Of a stretch of 64,000 nt of DNA, positions 46,701-60,000 are shown piece by piece. Within the stretch, counting starts at the first letter, position 1. Each line of letters opens with the position of its first letter. Below the pieces are notes generated by a model. That model had not been told where the DNA came from, did no database searches, and saw nothing but the letters and a program-made list of their open reading frames with translations. The DNA is from Undaria pinnatifida (taxonomy: Eukaryota; Sar; Phaeophyceae; Laminariales; Alariaceae): the NCBI GenBank assembly GCA_012845835.1, contig JABAKD010000023.1:13381362-13445361 (forward strand). The letters run 5' to 3'. Made by a program: the position numbers and the translations under genes.

Positions 46701-46886
46701 GTTTGGCGCCGCCAACCGAAGCCCAAGAATCCCAAAGGCCCACTCCGGGCCCCTCAGATTTTTTTTCGCTGCGGCCACGGTCGACAAGAAGGCGCGTATG
46801 AAGGGGCTCACCCTGCCCCGCGTGGGAGGGACGGGCGGCCACAATGCAATGTGCCGCCTAAAAGCACTGGTCCGAGGCCAGCATAA
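43763..46886 (+). pseudogene. Decayed multi-exon gene of an unnamed family
   Basis: A plus-strand gene with convincing splicing in its middle. The exon ending at 44774 has donor GTAAGA; the intron 44775-44914 ends TTTTTTTTTTAG. The second exon, 44915-45039, is acidic (DADSDEGGKDGGDGYDFD) and has donor GTGAGT. The third starts near 45195 with VRLDTFHALSRI then SRLAKKSHGAFKPSMAWLRD. Intron phases agree at each junction. Later coding pieces include LLRKHIEAGCLSKP (near 45.69 kb), the motif ATRRCVRGTSSTG (near 45.79 kb), and a C-terminal end with FFRCGHGRQEGAYEGAHP and PQCNVPP (46662-46886), probably zinc-binding. The order LDxFHA, then RCxRGTxSxxG, recalls large uncharacterised eukaryotic proteins present in many copies, possibly transposon-borne. 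Frame changes between 45.33 and 46.66 kb indicate decay. Function is unknown. Confidence 0.5.
44915..45039 (+). CDS. Acidic exon with consensus splice sites
   Basis: An exon of 125 bases between a long T-tract acceptor ending TTAG and the donor GTGAGT. The first two bases complete a GAT codon begun by the last G of the preceding exon, and the exon ends on a codon boundary that matches the next exon. The peptide is Asp/Gly-rich, typical of a flexible acidic linker. It is part of the decayed gene at 43763-46886. Confidence 0.5.
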
Positions 46887-46889
46887 CTG

Positions 46890-49730
46890 GGAAAACTACA
46901 TAAGACGGAAATCGGTGGTGGTCGCGGTGTGAATATGAAAAGTGCACAGATAGTAGGTGGGGGTCAACAGCGATAGTACCACCGTTGTCGACAAAATTGT
47001 GACACATTTTTGTTTTGTATTTCCATTCATTCCCATGTTTTCCTTTTCGCCATCCCTGGGGAGAGGGAAAGAAGAAGGGGGGGTGGTACCTACTCGTAGC
47101 TATTCCCCACCCCATGTTATTTCTCTTGCTTCTCCGGGCATTATGGGGGTGCTAGATGTCGCGGGGCGGCAAGAATGGTTCTCAGTGTAAAGACATACAC
47201 CACGCAAGAGTGTCTATATTGGAAGGAGGAAGATTCTTCATAACCATCGCCAATCATTTGGTTGAACTGGAGTTATACATGGGTCCTATTTTTTGTGACG
47301 TTCGTGTCGCATATTTTGCGGAACCACCCGCATCGCTTCCCAGTCGAGTATTGTCACCGAAATCCTCACTTCATTCATTCTATACACACCAAGGAGTTCA
47401 ACGCAAAATAAACGCGTTGTAATGTGACGACAACATTTGTATCACAAACGCATGACAAAATCGCTGCTTTGCGGCTGGTTGGTGATGCATGCCGTTGTAC
47501 ATATCATTATTTGATACAGCACTACTTGTAGTAGTGCACGACATAAATTTTAAAAAACGAACAGGGATAGACTATAGGAAAGCAAGGCTGATACCTTACA
47601 AGGAAAGGAAGACACTTGAGAGAGAGGCGCTGTGCTGAAGATAGTGTGTAGAACTCACCCTTTCTCAAATAAGAAATTCAGCCTCAGCCAGAAGTATCCC
47701 GGTTTCTTCCTCTTCTTCCTGTTGATGTGTATTTTGTACTACTACTGTTGTATGAACAGCGGTGTGCCTAGAATAACCTATCTGCACTACACATATTTGC
47801 ACAAGTCTCAGGTATCCACTTGATAGCGAGAAACAGGAATCCTGGCTGGGGCAGCAAGTTTCATTTTTTAGAGGAGGGTGTCATTTGTACTGTATATTTA
47901 TAGCTTCAGCTCCCGGATTTCTTGTCTTCCTAGCAGTATCAGCTTGCCATTCCCACGTCCTGTACTACTTTCAGAGTATTGTGCCGCCGGTCCTCTTAAA
48001 AGAGACCGAGGATTTTTTTTTTTAGTATGAATTTCGTGTTTTTTCGAAAATTATGTGCCCCAAACTAAGCTTAGTACAGAATTACGAAGTTCTCATTTCT
48101 CCGCAAGAGCGTTGTGTGAACCCCGTTCTTGCGAAGGGGAGGGATGTGCGATTTTTTTTTTTTTTTTTTCTTTACCATGTTCCAAAACGCCTACAACTCT
48201 TTTTCGCGCCTTGCGCGACTATTTTAATGTCTTGCGAAAGTGTCCCTATGTAGTCTGTAGGATCCGTGCCTGAAAAAAATGTCACTCGTCTAACCAAGCA
48301 GCACCCGGCGAACAGCAGCGCTACCTCAGTCAGTAGTAGGAGATGGCGACAAAAAAACAAGAAAGGAGAAAGCCCCAGCCCCTTTACCATACTACCGTGA
48401 TGAATTTCTCGGAGGTGCCTCTTAGCCTCGGCGTTCCGATGCCGTACACGGTACTGTAATTTGGAAGAGTTGCCGCCGAAAACACCCGTTCTACGAAAGC
48501 AGAAGAGGGTTGGATCAAGGCCACGTCTTTGGCTACGTTGTACCAAGCGGGGATTTTCCCCTCAAGTCGTCCTTTTTTTGATGTGTGGCCTTGTGGCCTT
48601 GTGGTCTTATGTGTGCTTTGTGCTGTGTGCTGTTTTCGGTGCAGTGTCGTTGCTCGTCTGAACAAAACTACTCTCCATATCTTAGGTATTGAGGTATATA
48701 ATTGCGTTATCCGGTAATCTTATACGAAAAAGTCAAATTAGTCGACATTGTGCATAACTGCAGGATGCTACGAAAGCGCTGTGGAAATATCTCAGATACC
48801 CCTTGTGCCCTCATTTGCAGCCGATTTGCTGAAAAAGGGCAGGGTGTGCTCGTCGCTGGTGTGAACATGCTTTGTTTTAGGCATAGACTAATATGCTCAA
48901 ACAATGCTCCCCGCCACTTACGCTATTACTCACGCGAAATAAGGCCAAAATTTAAGCTATGCTAGCATGATGGGCCTGCGCCTATGCCGCAAGGGATTAC
49001 AGCTGCTTTGAGCCACCATATCCCTTTCTGTGGCGACTACGAGTGTTGACTAGATTCGCTGCCCAAGAAAATGTCACGCACGGCCGTGGTAGTCGTCTAT
49101 GCAACGAGTGCAATGCTGCTGTTGTACAGTGCTATGTTCATTGGCGACGAGTGTTGCGGTGCGGTGAATTGTTGTCAGGGGTTTTTGGTATATTCGTCGG
49201 CGTTTCCCATTAGTGAAAAGGGGAACGATGCGCGTGAGTCTTGAGAAGTGGCCTGCGGATAGGGCAACACAACGATAAGAGACCTACAACGACCGGGAGA
49301 TCACCAGATACGCCAGTCCGAGGTGTGTATGTTTTAATGGTACTACTACAGCAAGGAGTCTCGACGAAGACCTCTCTTTTCTCGGCGTATTAGTCTAGGC
49401 ATGCACGCAGTTGTTTCCCATTCGAAATTGCGTCTTCTGTTTTGTCAGTGCGATTGTGTGCACCCCCCCGAGAAGCACGGAAACCAGATCTGTGTTTTTC
49501 ACATTTGGAAATTTTAAACCTCCCAATGTGTATCAGTTGCGCAGTGGACATGTGTCATTACCCTCGTTGCCTCGCTGAATGACAATATTCAAGGTCTGTA
49601 CGCAGTCCACCATCGCCCAACGTGTTCCGCGCTTACAGTTTCGTGTACAGGAGAGAGATGCAGTCTGTTGCCAGCTAAAACTACGTACAAGTATAGTCTA
49701 GACCAGGTCGGTCAAGCTCGCCTGTCTGAG
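46890..49730. other. Gene-free stretch with repeat copies
   Basis: No gene could be supported. It holds T-runs at about 48013 and 48153, an inverted and a direct copy of the TTGGCTTTCTTATTT repeat (about 47648-47690 and 47845-47955), and scattered weak open frames. Confidence 0.4.
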
Positions 49731-49739
49731 GTCGCCCGC

Positions 49740-50780
49740 TCAACGGAGCGAAAACAAGACATTGATTCCGGCCGCCATTGCCATACTAATAACGCAGTGA
49801 ATTGAGCAAAGAATATAATGCAGCTTTGCCACTTGTTTGTCAGGATTATTGGCATCGTCGAAGTAACCGAAAGGGCGTATTGTACTCAAACTTGATTTGT
49901 GGCGTGTGGTAAGATACGAACACAAAAGGAAACACCAAAACGCAATCCGACCCCATAAAGAGCTGGGTACGAGCAAAATAACGCACAATACCTCGCATAC
50001 CATCCCACCACAAGCTGTCAGAATCTACCACTCCCGTGCCGGAGCAGTGTGCACAGCCACCACGCCTAAGAGACGAACGATATCCAAAACATTGTCCTAC
50101 AAATTCCTTTGAAAATATCACCGAGCTGATACCACACCAATTACTCGGATCATTTAGACACCGTTCGAACGTCCCACAAACAAGTCGCTTTCAAAGGAAA
50201 CCCGAGGAAGGACGACCAAGAGCACACCAACAGGTAATGCATTTTCAACACGCCACCCACCCGTCTACCGCGAAAAATCAATTGCCTCAATAAACAAAGC
50301 ACACCATCCGGCAATCTATATTTGGCACGCCACCCACCCGTAACCCAGGCTACGATAGGAGGCGCAGCCGGTCTTTAAGCTTCGGTGCTCTATATTAAAT
50401 CCTGCGACATGAATCCGCAACGCACTAACTAGCCACGCTGCCAAGTAGTATCGCGTAAAGTTCTTTCGTCAGTGAGGTAGACAGACGCTCGTGCCAGTGG
50501 CTCAAAAGCATTGGTAGAAAAAGGGGTACCCCCCCACCAACGGAAAATAATCCCCGCACTAGTAAACAAAAGGCACACGCAGTGTTGTGTATAGTCTAGT
50601 CTAATGGTTAACCATGTTTTTAGTTCATAAAAAAACAAAGAAAACGTTTAAAAACGGCCCCCCCAGTAATCAACGGATAAGCCTCCCCGGCTTTGTACAT
50701 CATAATTCACATATTGTGAATATTAAAAAATAATGTTACACTCCTCCATCTGTCAGCTCAAAGAATTTGTCGAAACTCAT
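49740..50780. other. No confident gene
   Basis: A minus-strand frame at 49740-50003 contains a mildly protein-like, hydrophobic end (DDANNPDKQVAKLHYILCSI) that stops at 49740. It could be a terminal exon, but no acceptor or partner exon is convincing. The rest holds short duplications such as ACGCCACCCACCCGT (50249 and 50318 regions). Confidence 0.3.
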
Positions 50781-50947
50781 CTTGTTTTGTGAGCTGTGTG
50801 ATACTCACAACGCGCATATTGATGGCTGCCTGTACTAAAAATAAAGAGGAAGACAGCGAGTCCCCTTGAGGGCCGGAATATTTCGAAGCGGGGGGGATTA
50901 TTCCGAGCGCTGTGCAAAAAACAATAGAAAATAGTTGTTGTGGTGGT

Positions 50948-50958
50948 AAAAGTAGTAG

Positions 50959-51038
<80 letters not shown>

Positions 51039-51328
51039 ATAGTAGTAGTAGTAGTTTGTACTATCACTACGACAGGAACTGAGGGACACCCTAGTGCTCA
51101 GCAGTAGTATTTCTGTATTTCCGTATTTCTCGCACTCTCGTCCTCCCCCCCTCCCAGTAGTAGTAGTAGTAGCAGAAGTAGTAGTTGGAGTAGTATTAGT
51201 ACAAGTACTACCAGTAGTACTACTACTAGTAGTAGAGGTAGTAGTAGTAGTAGTTATAACAGTAGTAGTAGTAGTAGTAGTAGTTGTAGCAGTAATAGTA
51301 GTAGTAGCAGAAATAGTAGTAGCAGCAG

Positions 51329-51372
<44 letters not shown>

Positions 51373-51470
51373 TAAGTAGTACTAGCAGTAGCAGTAGCAG
51401 TAGCAGTAGCAGTAGCAGTAGCAGTAACAGTAGCAATAGCAGTAGCAGTAGAAGTAGCAGTAATATTAAG
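50948..51470 (+). repeat. Very long AGT/AGC trinucleotide microsatellite
   Basis: Two blocks of trinucleotide repeats. The first is nearly pure (AGT)n at about 50948-51057. After a 100-bp unique spacer, an interrupted (AGT)n with AGC variants runs from about 51157 to 51465. The poly-Thr, poly-Val, poly-Leu and poly-Tyr frames on either strand are artefacts of this repeat. Confidence 0.95.
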
Positions 51471-51863
51471 GTCCGGGGTCACGTAGCGGTAGGCGCCTTT
51501 TCACCTCTCCTCACTACGGTTTGGGATGCGCCCTCATTTTCATCGTCATTTTCATCTTTATTTTCTTTCAATTTTATATCGCGCAAATTCCATCGTTTTC
51601 TTTCCTCGTCAACTCGCCTAGATTTGCGCGTACTCACGCTGCTAGGCTCTCTCAGCGGTGGATTCTTTTCCTTGCACCTTTGTCAAAATTGTCGAAATCT
51701 CATCACGGTTAGAATTTAGGAACAACACTAGTAGTGCTCGAGGATAGTCGCTAGACCACGGGAGTTACCGGTGGTTATAGTCACCACCGAGTACTGTGTC
51801 CTCCAAATTTTCAGTGTGGACTGGTGTGAGCGGATGACCCCGCAAACCTTGAATATCACTATG

Positions 51864-51953
51864 TTAACCCCTTTAGAGCCCCCGAACCCCTCCATATACT
51901 AAATCCAAGTAATTTTGTCCCCAAAAACGGGTTTCCAGTTGTAAAGGGGTTAA
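51864..51953. mobile_element. Tiny TTAA-flanked inverted-repeat element
   Basis: TTAACCCCTTTA at 51864-51875 is perfectly inverted as TAAAGGGGTTAA at 51942-51953. Reading TTAA as a target duplication leaves an 82-bp element with CCCCTTTA ends, the arrangement expected of piggyBac-type MITEs. The short length leaves a plain hairpin as the alternative. Confidence 0.35.
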
Positions 51954-52449
51954 GGGGCTCTTGAGATTATATCTAGACAAGACGAACTTTCATATTCAGT
52001 ATAGTTTTTTTTTCATCTCTTCAATTGGTATAGAAGCGAAATATCATGATAGCGCACCGGTAAATGCAATATCCAACTGTTGTCAAATATCGATCTTCTG
52101 AGCGCCCCTGGGAGGCCTAAATTTTTCGCTATCCACACTCGCTTTTAGAGCTTCTCCCCTGCGGCCGCCTGAGCGGGGTCGGATTCCAAAAACAGCATTT
52201 CTTAACGCGTTCATTTTTTATTTCTTCAAAATCTAACCCAGAAATCATATTTTTTAAATAGTCTTTCGTTTTCCTTCACCTAAGTTTTTAACTCCGTTTT
52301 GTTTGGGAATGCCATATGCTACCGGGACACCACCTCCTATCCTTACTTGAGAAGCGCCTAATCTATTGAAAGATTTGTTTCCGCACGTTGTTTTTAAAAG
52401 TTCGAAAACGAAGCTTTCATCTCACTAGAAGAGGTCCCATCCTGACGAT

Positions 52450-53580
52450 CTCACGTTGGCTCGTCACAGCATCAGCTCACCTTCGCCCAGAAGCGCACAA
52501 CAGCGCTAGCTCAGAACCGCAGCGCCCGGGAGTGCAGTTTGTTGGCGTACTCCCGGTGTGCCCTGCCGTGCGACCGTCCCTTGCCCTGAGGTGGGTGATG
52601 TTTCATGCTGCGCTGTGCTTCCGTTCAAAAATACAGCAGTACCACGAAAATGATACGAAGTACCACGTGCCCTATCCCAGCGCCGCAGCGCCGTGCAACG
52701 CTGCCCCGGACCGTGCTCTGCCGTGCTCTGCCGCTCCCTGCTCCTGCCCTCCTCTTGCCCTGCCGTACTGTGCGGTGCTGTACACTTCTGTGCGGTTCGT
52801 TGGCATGATATGCGCACTGCGTGCTTTCTTATGTACTTTTTCTACATGTCAAGTATCATTCGAAGTGTCATACCACCGATCCTACTGATGTATGTACCAC
52901 GCACCAGGTACAATATTGTTAAATAACAAGAAATATGTTCTAACAGCTCAGATCACTCTAGCAATTGCTCAGGAACTCAGCGCAGCGACGTGCGGTCCCG
53001 GGCTTTCACAACGGTCAAGGTTTTCTTTGGTTTTTTCCTTCACCGTACTTTTTGTAGTTGCAATACGTTTGTTTCAGGTCATACCGGAAGTCCCAGCTTG
53101 GTTTAGTTTGGCGCCTCGTCATCAACTCGGCTCCGCTCAAATGAGCGCACCACACCGCTAGCTCGGCAGCGCAACGCCCTGAAGCGACGCGCGGGGCCGT
53201 GCCCTGCCGTGCCTTGCTCGAGATATGCCGTGAATTGCGGTACTGCTGTGCGGTTCTGTGCCTTGGTTTGCTGTGCTGCGTGCTTTTTGCTGTACGTCTC
53301 GTACGTGCCGCCAAGTGTCATTCAAAGTGTGATACAACCGGTACTACTGCTTGATGTACGACGTACTTTACCTTGAACCACAAGAAAAAAATCTCTCACA
53401 GCTTAGCTCAGCCCAGATATAGCTCACCAGCGCATTGCAACCATGCGCCGTGCGGTGCTGTATGGTTCGGTACCTTGCGTTGCGGTGCTGTGCTGCGCCG
53501 TAACGCGCTGTGCTCTCTTTCAGAAATATAGCAGTGCACCAGGTATCATGTGCTACCCGATACCGACAGGAATGTATGTA
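52450..53580 (+). repeat. GC-rich duplicated block with TGCCGTGC motifs
   Basis: Units of about 460 bp, each with CTCGTCA, AGCGCACMACA-GCTAGCTC, a run of imperfect TGCCGTGC / GTGCGGTGCTGT motifs, then AAGTGTCATTCRAAGTGT and CTACTG-TGATGTA. The AAGTGTCATTC motif recurs about 458 bp apart (52850s and 53310s), and a third partial unit follows to 53580. No protein is supported. Confidence 0.55.
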
Positions 53581-56500
53581 CGTGTGTAGTTATCGTTTTT
53601 GTTTTTCGTTCTTCATTTTATGATCTTGTCTCGACCCGTTATTTTTGCTCAAGAGTTACACCAAAAATGGCAATCAAAAGGTGACATCGCTAACAAGCAC
53701 ACACAGCCCAAGCACAGGGCATTCAGCTCTCAATTTTAAGCAGCTCTTGGCATTATCAAATCGCTAGATGAACGAAACAACGGGCCTCTTTTCTCTGCCG
53801 CATTCACATTTAGTTGCATTCCTCCTTGCAAGAGCGTAGAAGGCGACGTCAGCCGCCAGTGAAGCGTCGGGGTTGGTTCTGCAAGGGATAGAAGTAATTG
53901 CTGTGTTTTCGCCATTAATCGAAAATGCTCCCACGCAAGAACGTTGTTATTCCACAACCCTTGTTTGTTTTCGTTATTTTTTTGTGGCCGCACAAAACCT
54001 GTCCTACGTATAAAAATTCAAGCCCACGTACGGTCACCTACAAGTTGTGGTCGGCGATGTTGCAGGTATTACATTCAAGAAGCTATCAGCAGCCTCGTAC
54101 TCTTCCCTTATAGAATTGAACCGAGGAGACGAGAAGTACGTATTTTCTATGTAAACGTGTTAGACAATTTTCTATGCAGTTGTATTCCTCAAGTCGACAA
54201 CGGCCATTCTCAACTGGCCTATTCTTGGACTAGAATGTTTTGGGAGTTCTTCTTATCGTGATTTTAGTCGTATATACTGTATGTTTTTTGTGCCCTGTCA
54301 AGGAGCGGGTGGTATGAAGAAGTAGAGTTGTATGGCAGTGGAAACTCGGTTAGAGAATCTGATCTTTTGCGCACGCGACGAACCCTTATACAAGCGAGTT
54401 GGAGGCTTTAGACTTGACAGACAACCGCTCAAGCTGCGTTCGTTGCGTTGCTCTCATCCGATAGCGGGCAGGGATGCAGAAAGCGTAGCCAATGACATCG
54501 TTGCCTCGCGCTGCTGAGTTGCTGTGATGCACGGTGCTTTCGAGCGGAGTTAGCATTGCGCTACTATGGCATGCGGTAGGAAGTACCAGCAGTGTTACTT
54601 TGTGTTGGCAAACCGAAAATCGGAGCTGTTGTGTGGTACAGTTTTGGGTTGCCTGGTATGGAGGTGTGGGCGCGTAAACGTGTGAGTTGTGGCTGATGGG
54701 GGCATGTGATGGTTGTAAAAGCTCATTTAAAGCCGTTCGAATGTCCTATTCGACTCCATCTTCCCATTCCGACACTTATTTCGTAAGAGCTGCGTCGAGA
54801 AAGCTGTAGAGCAAAACCCAACTTGGGCTTCAGTGGAGGTTTTTGCTGGTCGTAAGACGATATAAGAACCGGGCTAAAGGGCGTTCTTAGTTGCTTAATG
54901 TTGAACCTCACTATCTGTGCGGCGGACGAATGAAAAAAAACTCGATGTCGATGGCGTAGGGGTAGACGATTTTTTCACTGCCGCGACAGTGGTGCCGTGA
55001 ACGTTAGACCTGCAGTATCATCTATTTGGTGGGTGTCATAAAACGTCGAATCAACGCTAGGCACAGTATTTGCCGCTAAAAACAAAGATGAAAATCCTGT
55101 TTATGTAAATACTACAGGACTCGAAAATATTCACACGAAGAGGATCTTAGCAGGTTTGTTTTGAGTAGGCCAGAAGAGAAGTAAATAGTATATACGGGTG
55201 TTGTTGTGTATACTTGGTACCACTGTGGAGGCAAAACGTTCTAGGACTCCGATTTCCAGTCGTATGGATCCGACACGAATATACTGTATGACGCGGGCGA
55301 CGAAAGAGGTATACCTTTTTTGTTTTTTTGTTTTTTTTTATGACCGGGCTCCTTAACGCTGAATCGTCGGAAAACGGCCATTTGTTTTGCACACTTTTCG
55401 TCGTGTACTTGGGACATGGGATTTTTCATCCGCGATAAAGCAGTTTTTTTCCCTCCAAATCAGATTTTGGGAGGGACAGGTGTTAACCTCCCGAATCGCG
55501 TAACCTCAGGAAAATGTGGTGCACTCTCCTCTATCTTAGCACCCGTCGTATACAGTACGGAGCACGTTCTTTAATGCGGTAATGCCTCATACCCGTATTG
55601 CTGCACATGCTGTGAGAGTCTTCAATCCAACTCAAGTACCCGCTAAACAAAGGGCGATTTTGGCACCTTAGAATGCACACATGACGAGCGAGTTGGTAGT
55701 ATCCCAACGGACTCAAGAAAAGGTTTAGTTCGAAAATGGCGGTTATCCGTGTTTCTCGTTACTGTTTGCATTGCCGGCCGAGAAACAGAGCACGGGTATG
55801 CATAAGATTTGTTCGCCCAGGAGGATTTACAAGTCAAGCATTTGTCCTTCGTAATATACACAACGCTAACGAGATGTCCTTATTGTTTTTGGAGTGCGAC
55901 TTTTGGCAAGCAGACACCCGGCTACGTACCCGCCGATATGTTGGACCAGCTGCGCACTGCGGATGGGCGCGGGTTCTTCCGTCATCTAGCCATCAATCCG
56001 TTTTTATATGATATGTGCCCTCCGGTGTTTGTTCGTGGATGGCTGCTGCACATTTTCCTGAGTTTATCTAATATGGGGTCCATGAGAAACAAGTAACACA
56101 GGTTGTGGTGCCGTGTCGGTGTCATTGTCGCTCTCTACCATGAACGACCAGACTACTCGTGCGTAATATATGTAGCTGGCGATCAGAATAATCGAAGGTT
56201 TATCGAGCCTTGATTGGCGCGAACTGCGCGGTCACAGCGTGGAAGCACTTTACGATGACAGAAGGCACACTAAATATAGTTTACGTTTGTTCTGGTGTAG
56301 ACTATATCTTGGTAACGTGATTTATTTTTTAATTGTTATCGCGAGAGAAGATGCGTATCGAGTGCATACCATTAATAAGGCTACGGCATAGGGGGACGTC
56401 GATACAAGCTTATACCCCAATCGTCATCATTCTATACCATACGACGTAACACTTGAGCCATCATACCACATCGTACTCGCGCCAGTGTGCAGTACCTCAC

Positions 56501-57000
56501 GTAAAAAGATCGTCTAGGAAGGCGAGTGTTTTAATGCCGCGTGGATTCACATTCCATGTCTTCTTAGTGTCGTCCATTAAACAAACGAACAACACTTGAT
56601 ACCGCACAGCAACAGAGCGGTCAATCGACGACTGACCCAGACCCACGGCAAGAAACGACCCTTCAACAGCCTAACCTCCCTACCGTAGCATAAATGGTAG
56701 CGCGTAATGCGTTTAGTTCTCTTCCCGTGCAATTCGTTTAACTCGAGCCTAGTGTGAGGAGAACCTTATAGGCCGTCGGCCTTTTTTGCCGCGCCGCTTT
56801 TTTACGGGGTCTAACATTCACACCACGACCGTCCTCAATAACGCTACCTGTTGTATAGTTACAAACCCGTACCAGCATGACCTTCAGCTTGGCCACCATT
56901 GCCACAAATATCAATGTCGGTATATTGGGATCGAGGTGCACCACACCTGCATATTTCCAAAGTTAACATGTGAAGTATTGTTCGGACACGGTCTCGAATA
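53580..57000. other. No confident gene; scattered coding-like frames
   Basis: Open frames at 54332-54517 and 55809-56096 on the plus strand have roughly protein-like composition (for example TPGYVPADMLDQLRTADGRG), but no family, signal or splice structure was recognised. Near 56376 a fragment AAGGCTACGG resembles the end of the MITE family seen at 10293. The remainder appears non-coding. Confidence 0.3.
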
Positions 57001-60000
57001 GTTATGTGTTGCGTTCAATAATCCAAGGGGTTTTGTTTTTTTTGGCTTGAAGTTTCAACCGATCCGAAAGGCTTTTAAGTATGAACGTATGACCATCGCA
57101 CAGTACGGAAATCTCTGCCTGTAGACTATATATAAACCCATCCAGTTTACGTGTAAACTTGAAGCGAGGACGTCATGTCGTCTATATATACAAGCCGACG
57201 ATATGGAAAAATCTTGTACAGTCGCACGTTTTGCAGTTCGTGTGGATATAATCGTCACCCGTGAAATGTAGATACATATCAATGGATAGCGCATGCAATG
57301 GACTCAATAAGATCGTGGATGGAGTATCACGAACTGAGCGTGACATGCAAACAGCAGAGCCCTCTTTAGTTTGGCGAAGTAAATGTTTGGCGAGAAACGC
57401 AATCGCATCGGCTCAAGTGTGGGTCGCCCAAGTATCCGTGTTGAAATGATGACAAAGACATCATCACCTTTGACGTCTTTGGACATAGCGGGAAAAAATA
57501 TGTTTCTCCTGCTCGTAGACGCAGAAAATGTAGTATATCAATTAAACGCGACGGACCGACCATGTCGCCGCGAACAGCGATCACCCAGCACTAAGCCACT
57601 GCTGGGGTTCACAAGATAAAATAAATCTTACGTGTTCAGCGCTACACCAAACCTAAGCTGTCCAACAATTTGGGTCGTCTTGCACGAAGTAGTGTACAAT
57701 CTACCCAGAAGATCAATTACGTTGAATAATTAATCGAATCTATCGGCCAGCCCTAAACAATTGACGATGGCGGTAAAATATAGTTGCGGTAAAGGTTACG
57801 TATCAGTCGGTTACGAAGGGTTTTCCACAATATTGAAAGGTGATGCCGTTAACCCTAACAAGTAAATAAGCGAACATGTCATAAATAAACACATATATAT
57901 ATACATATATAAATTTACGACATTGCCGAACGTGGTGTAACTGCCTTTTCGAATAAGGTCAAGTCCGCATAACCCGTGCTTTGACCACAGCACCAGTGTC
58001 GATGTTTGCCGGATACACACTCACCTGGTGAACGGGCGCAATAACCTCCGTGTCAACCCCGAGCGGTATCATACGCCTCTGATATTCGGTACCTCAAGTA
58101 GCACGTGAAGCATTATGCACGCTGTGCTTAACCGACTTCGCGTGTCCCAGAACATTTCCTGGCCGCACCAAGTTGCCCATTATTTGTCACCGGTGGGAAG
58201 AGTTCCGTTGGCTATATTCGAAGGTGGCAAAAACACCTTAAAGGGTTGATGTTACGACGGCAAGGAGTGGTGGTGCCAACAGTTATCGCGTTGGATGCGC
58301 AGCACTAAGTTTGTTGGCGACATATCTATACTCGTATGACAGTACGTTTAGCACCAAATGTACGAATCTAACGTCTTGTAAACAATGCGAGGACCCGTTC
58401 CCGTCACTTAGCCCAAAGTCAATGGATTGCCGATTTTTTCTACCGACTTGGGATAGCTTTCAGCGCGAGTGCCACATTTGGATTGGGCAATGTCGTTGAG
58501 CTGTTTCCGTTTTTGTTTCAAAACAACTTTCACAAGCTGCCCCGCGGTGCTTCGGGTTTGTTTTTCTTGAATCGTTATTTAATGTAGTACTTTATAATTC
58601 GGTAAAGCCCCATCTTATATACCAGGTAGTCCATCATATGTAGTCTATTCGTCTGATATCTTCAATCTGCGAGCGTTGTAATTTTTTGCGCGTCGCATGA
58701 TCTGGATCGTGATATAATCTTCGCACGTTGGACGTTTGGGGTCAATGTGGACATGGCTATGGCCATGCCTCTCGCGTGTTTATATTCACACTCGAGAGAC
58801 GGTACATGATTTTGACGCAGTTCGGCACGTATCTTTTGAATGTGTCCGCAAAATGACTTCGATTCATCGGGAAAACTCTTTCGATTTTGATAGGTTTAGA
58901 CTAGTGGTATATGTTCACACGTGTCACGTTTGCAGGCAGCAACATGCCGTTGATACCCCTAAGGCCGTCGCGAGATTTTACCCCAAGAGGCGCTAGGCGC
59001 AACAATTACTGAGTACCGCACTTGTTCCGTGCGTGATAGTGTTGGGTGTGCGTATCATTGTGAACTGCAGATTGAGCGTGTCCATTTCCCCATAAATTTT
59101 CGTGAACGAATCTTATTCAAATTCTCCGGCGTCATAAAACATTACGCCCTCTTTCTTCAGGGGAAATATATATATATATATATTGATATTGTTTTTAATA
59201 TAACGAAAACCCACTGGATTCGCCTCCAGTCTTCAACCAGAATAATATAGAACATATTGACGCATATTTGATTTACTATATACCACTAGATAGACGTTAT
59301 CTGTCGTTGGAAGCAGAGGCCGGGTTTTCGACCCCCATTCGCTCACGCCGAGATAATCTCATTGAGCAACACGGCCGCCGCTTTCACGCACATTTTTGTC
59401 ACGCTCATCTACCGTCCTCCTTAGCACAAGAGCAAAAGATTGTCTACACCACAAAAGCATTGTCCATGCAGTTACCCAACTTCCTCTATATATTTCGCGT
59501 CCGGACTGAACGCCACCAGGTTTCGGACTGTCGAATGACCAATTTTCTAGAAGTGTCGCATAATTTGTTGGCCATCTGAGTAAAGCCCATCATAAATAGC
59601 GCCTTCATGTAAAATATATGATCCTCATGTACTTCGAAGTACTTTGTTTTCGTCACGGTTGCTTTCGCCATGCGCACTGGAAAATATATACCTGGTATGT
59701 GTCTCTCTACCGAAGACACATACTTTGAAGTATCGACATTGTCCATATGCACATGGCGATGGCCTAACACAACAACCATCGACCGGTATATCAACCGCGC
59801 AGGTGGCACACCGTGTTGAAAAGCTTCCGTGTTCATGGTGTTTTCTTGTTTCAAATATCGTGTACTTGACAGGCTTTCGGGCATAATAATTAAGTGGAAT
59901 GACAAGCTGATTATAACTGGCAATTGTAAGTCGCGTGTGTCACCATACAAATGTATCACTTTCCGGCATTTTGGTTTCCGAATGACTGTGGGCCCTTTGA

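Noticed and set aside
49740-50121. Possible terminal exon of a membrane protein on the minus strand
   Set aside because: The hydrophobic end is suggestive, but there is no convincing acceptor and no upstream exon.
50777-51482. Long poly-Thr, poly-Val, poly-Leu and poly-Tyr frames
   Set aside because: They are translations of the AGT/AGC microsatellite and have no other protein features.
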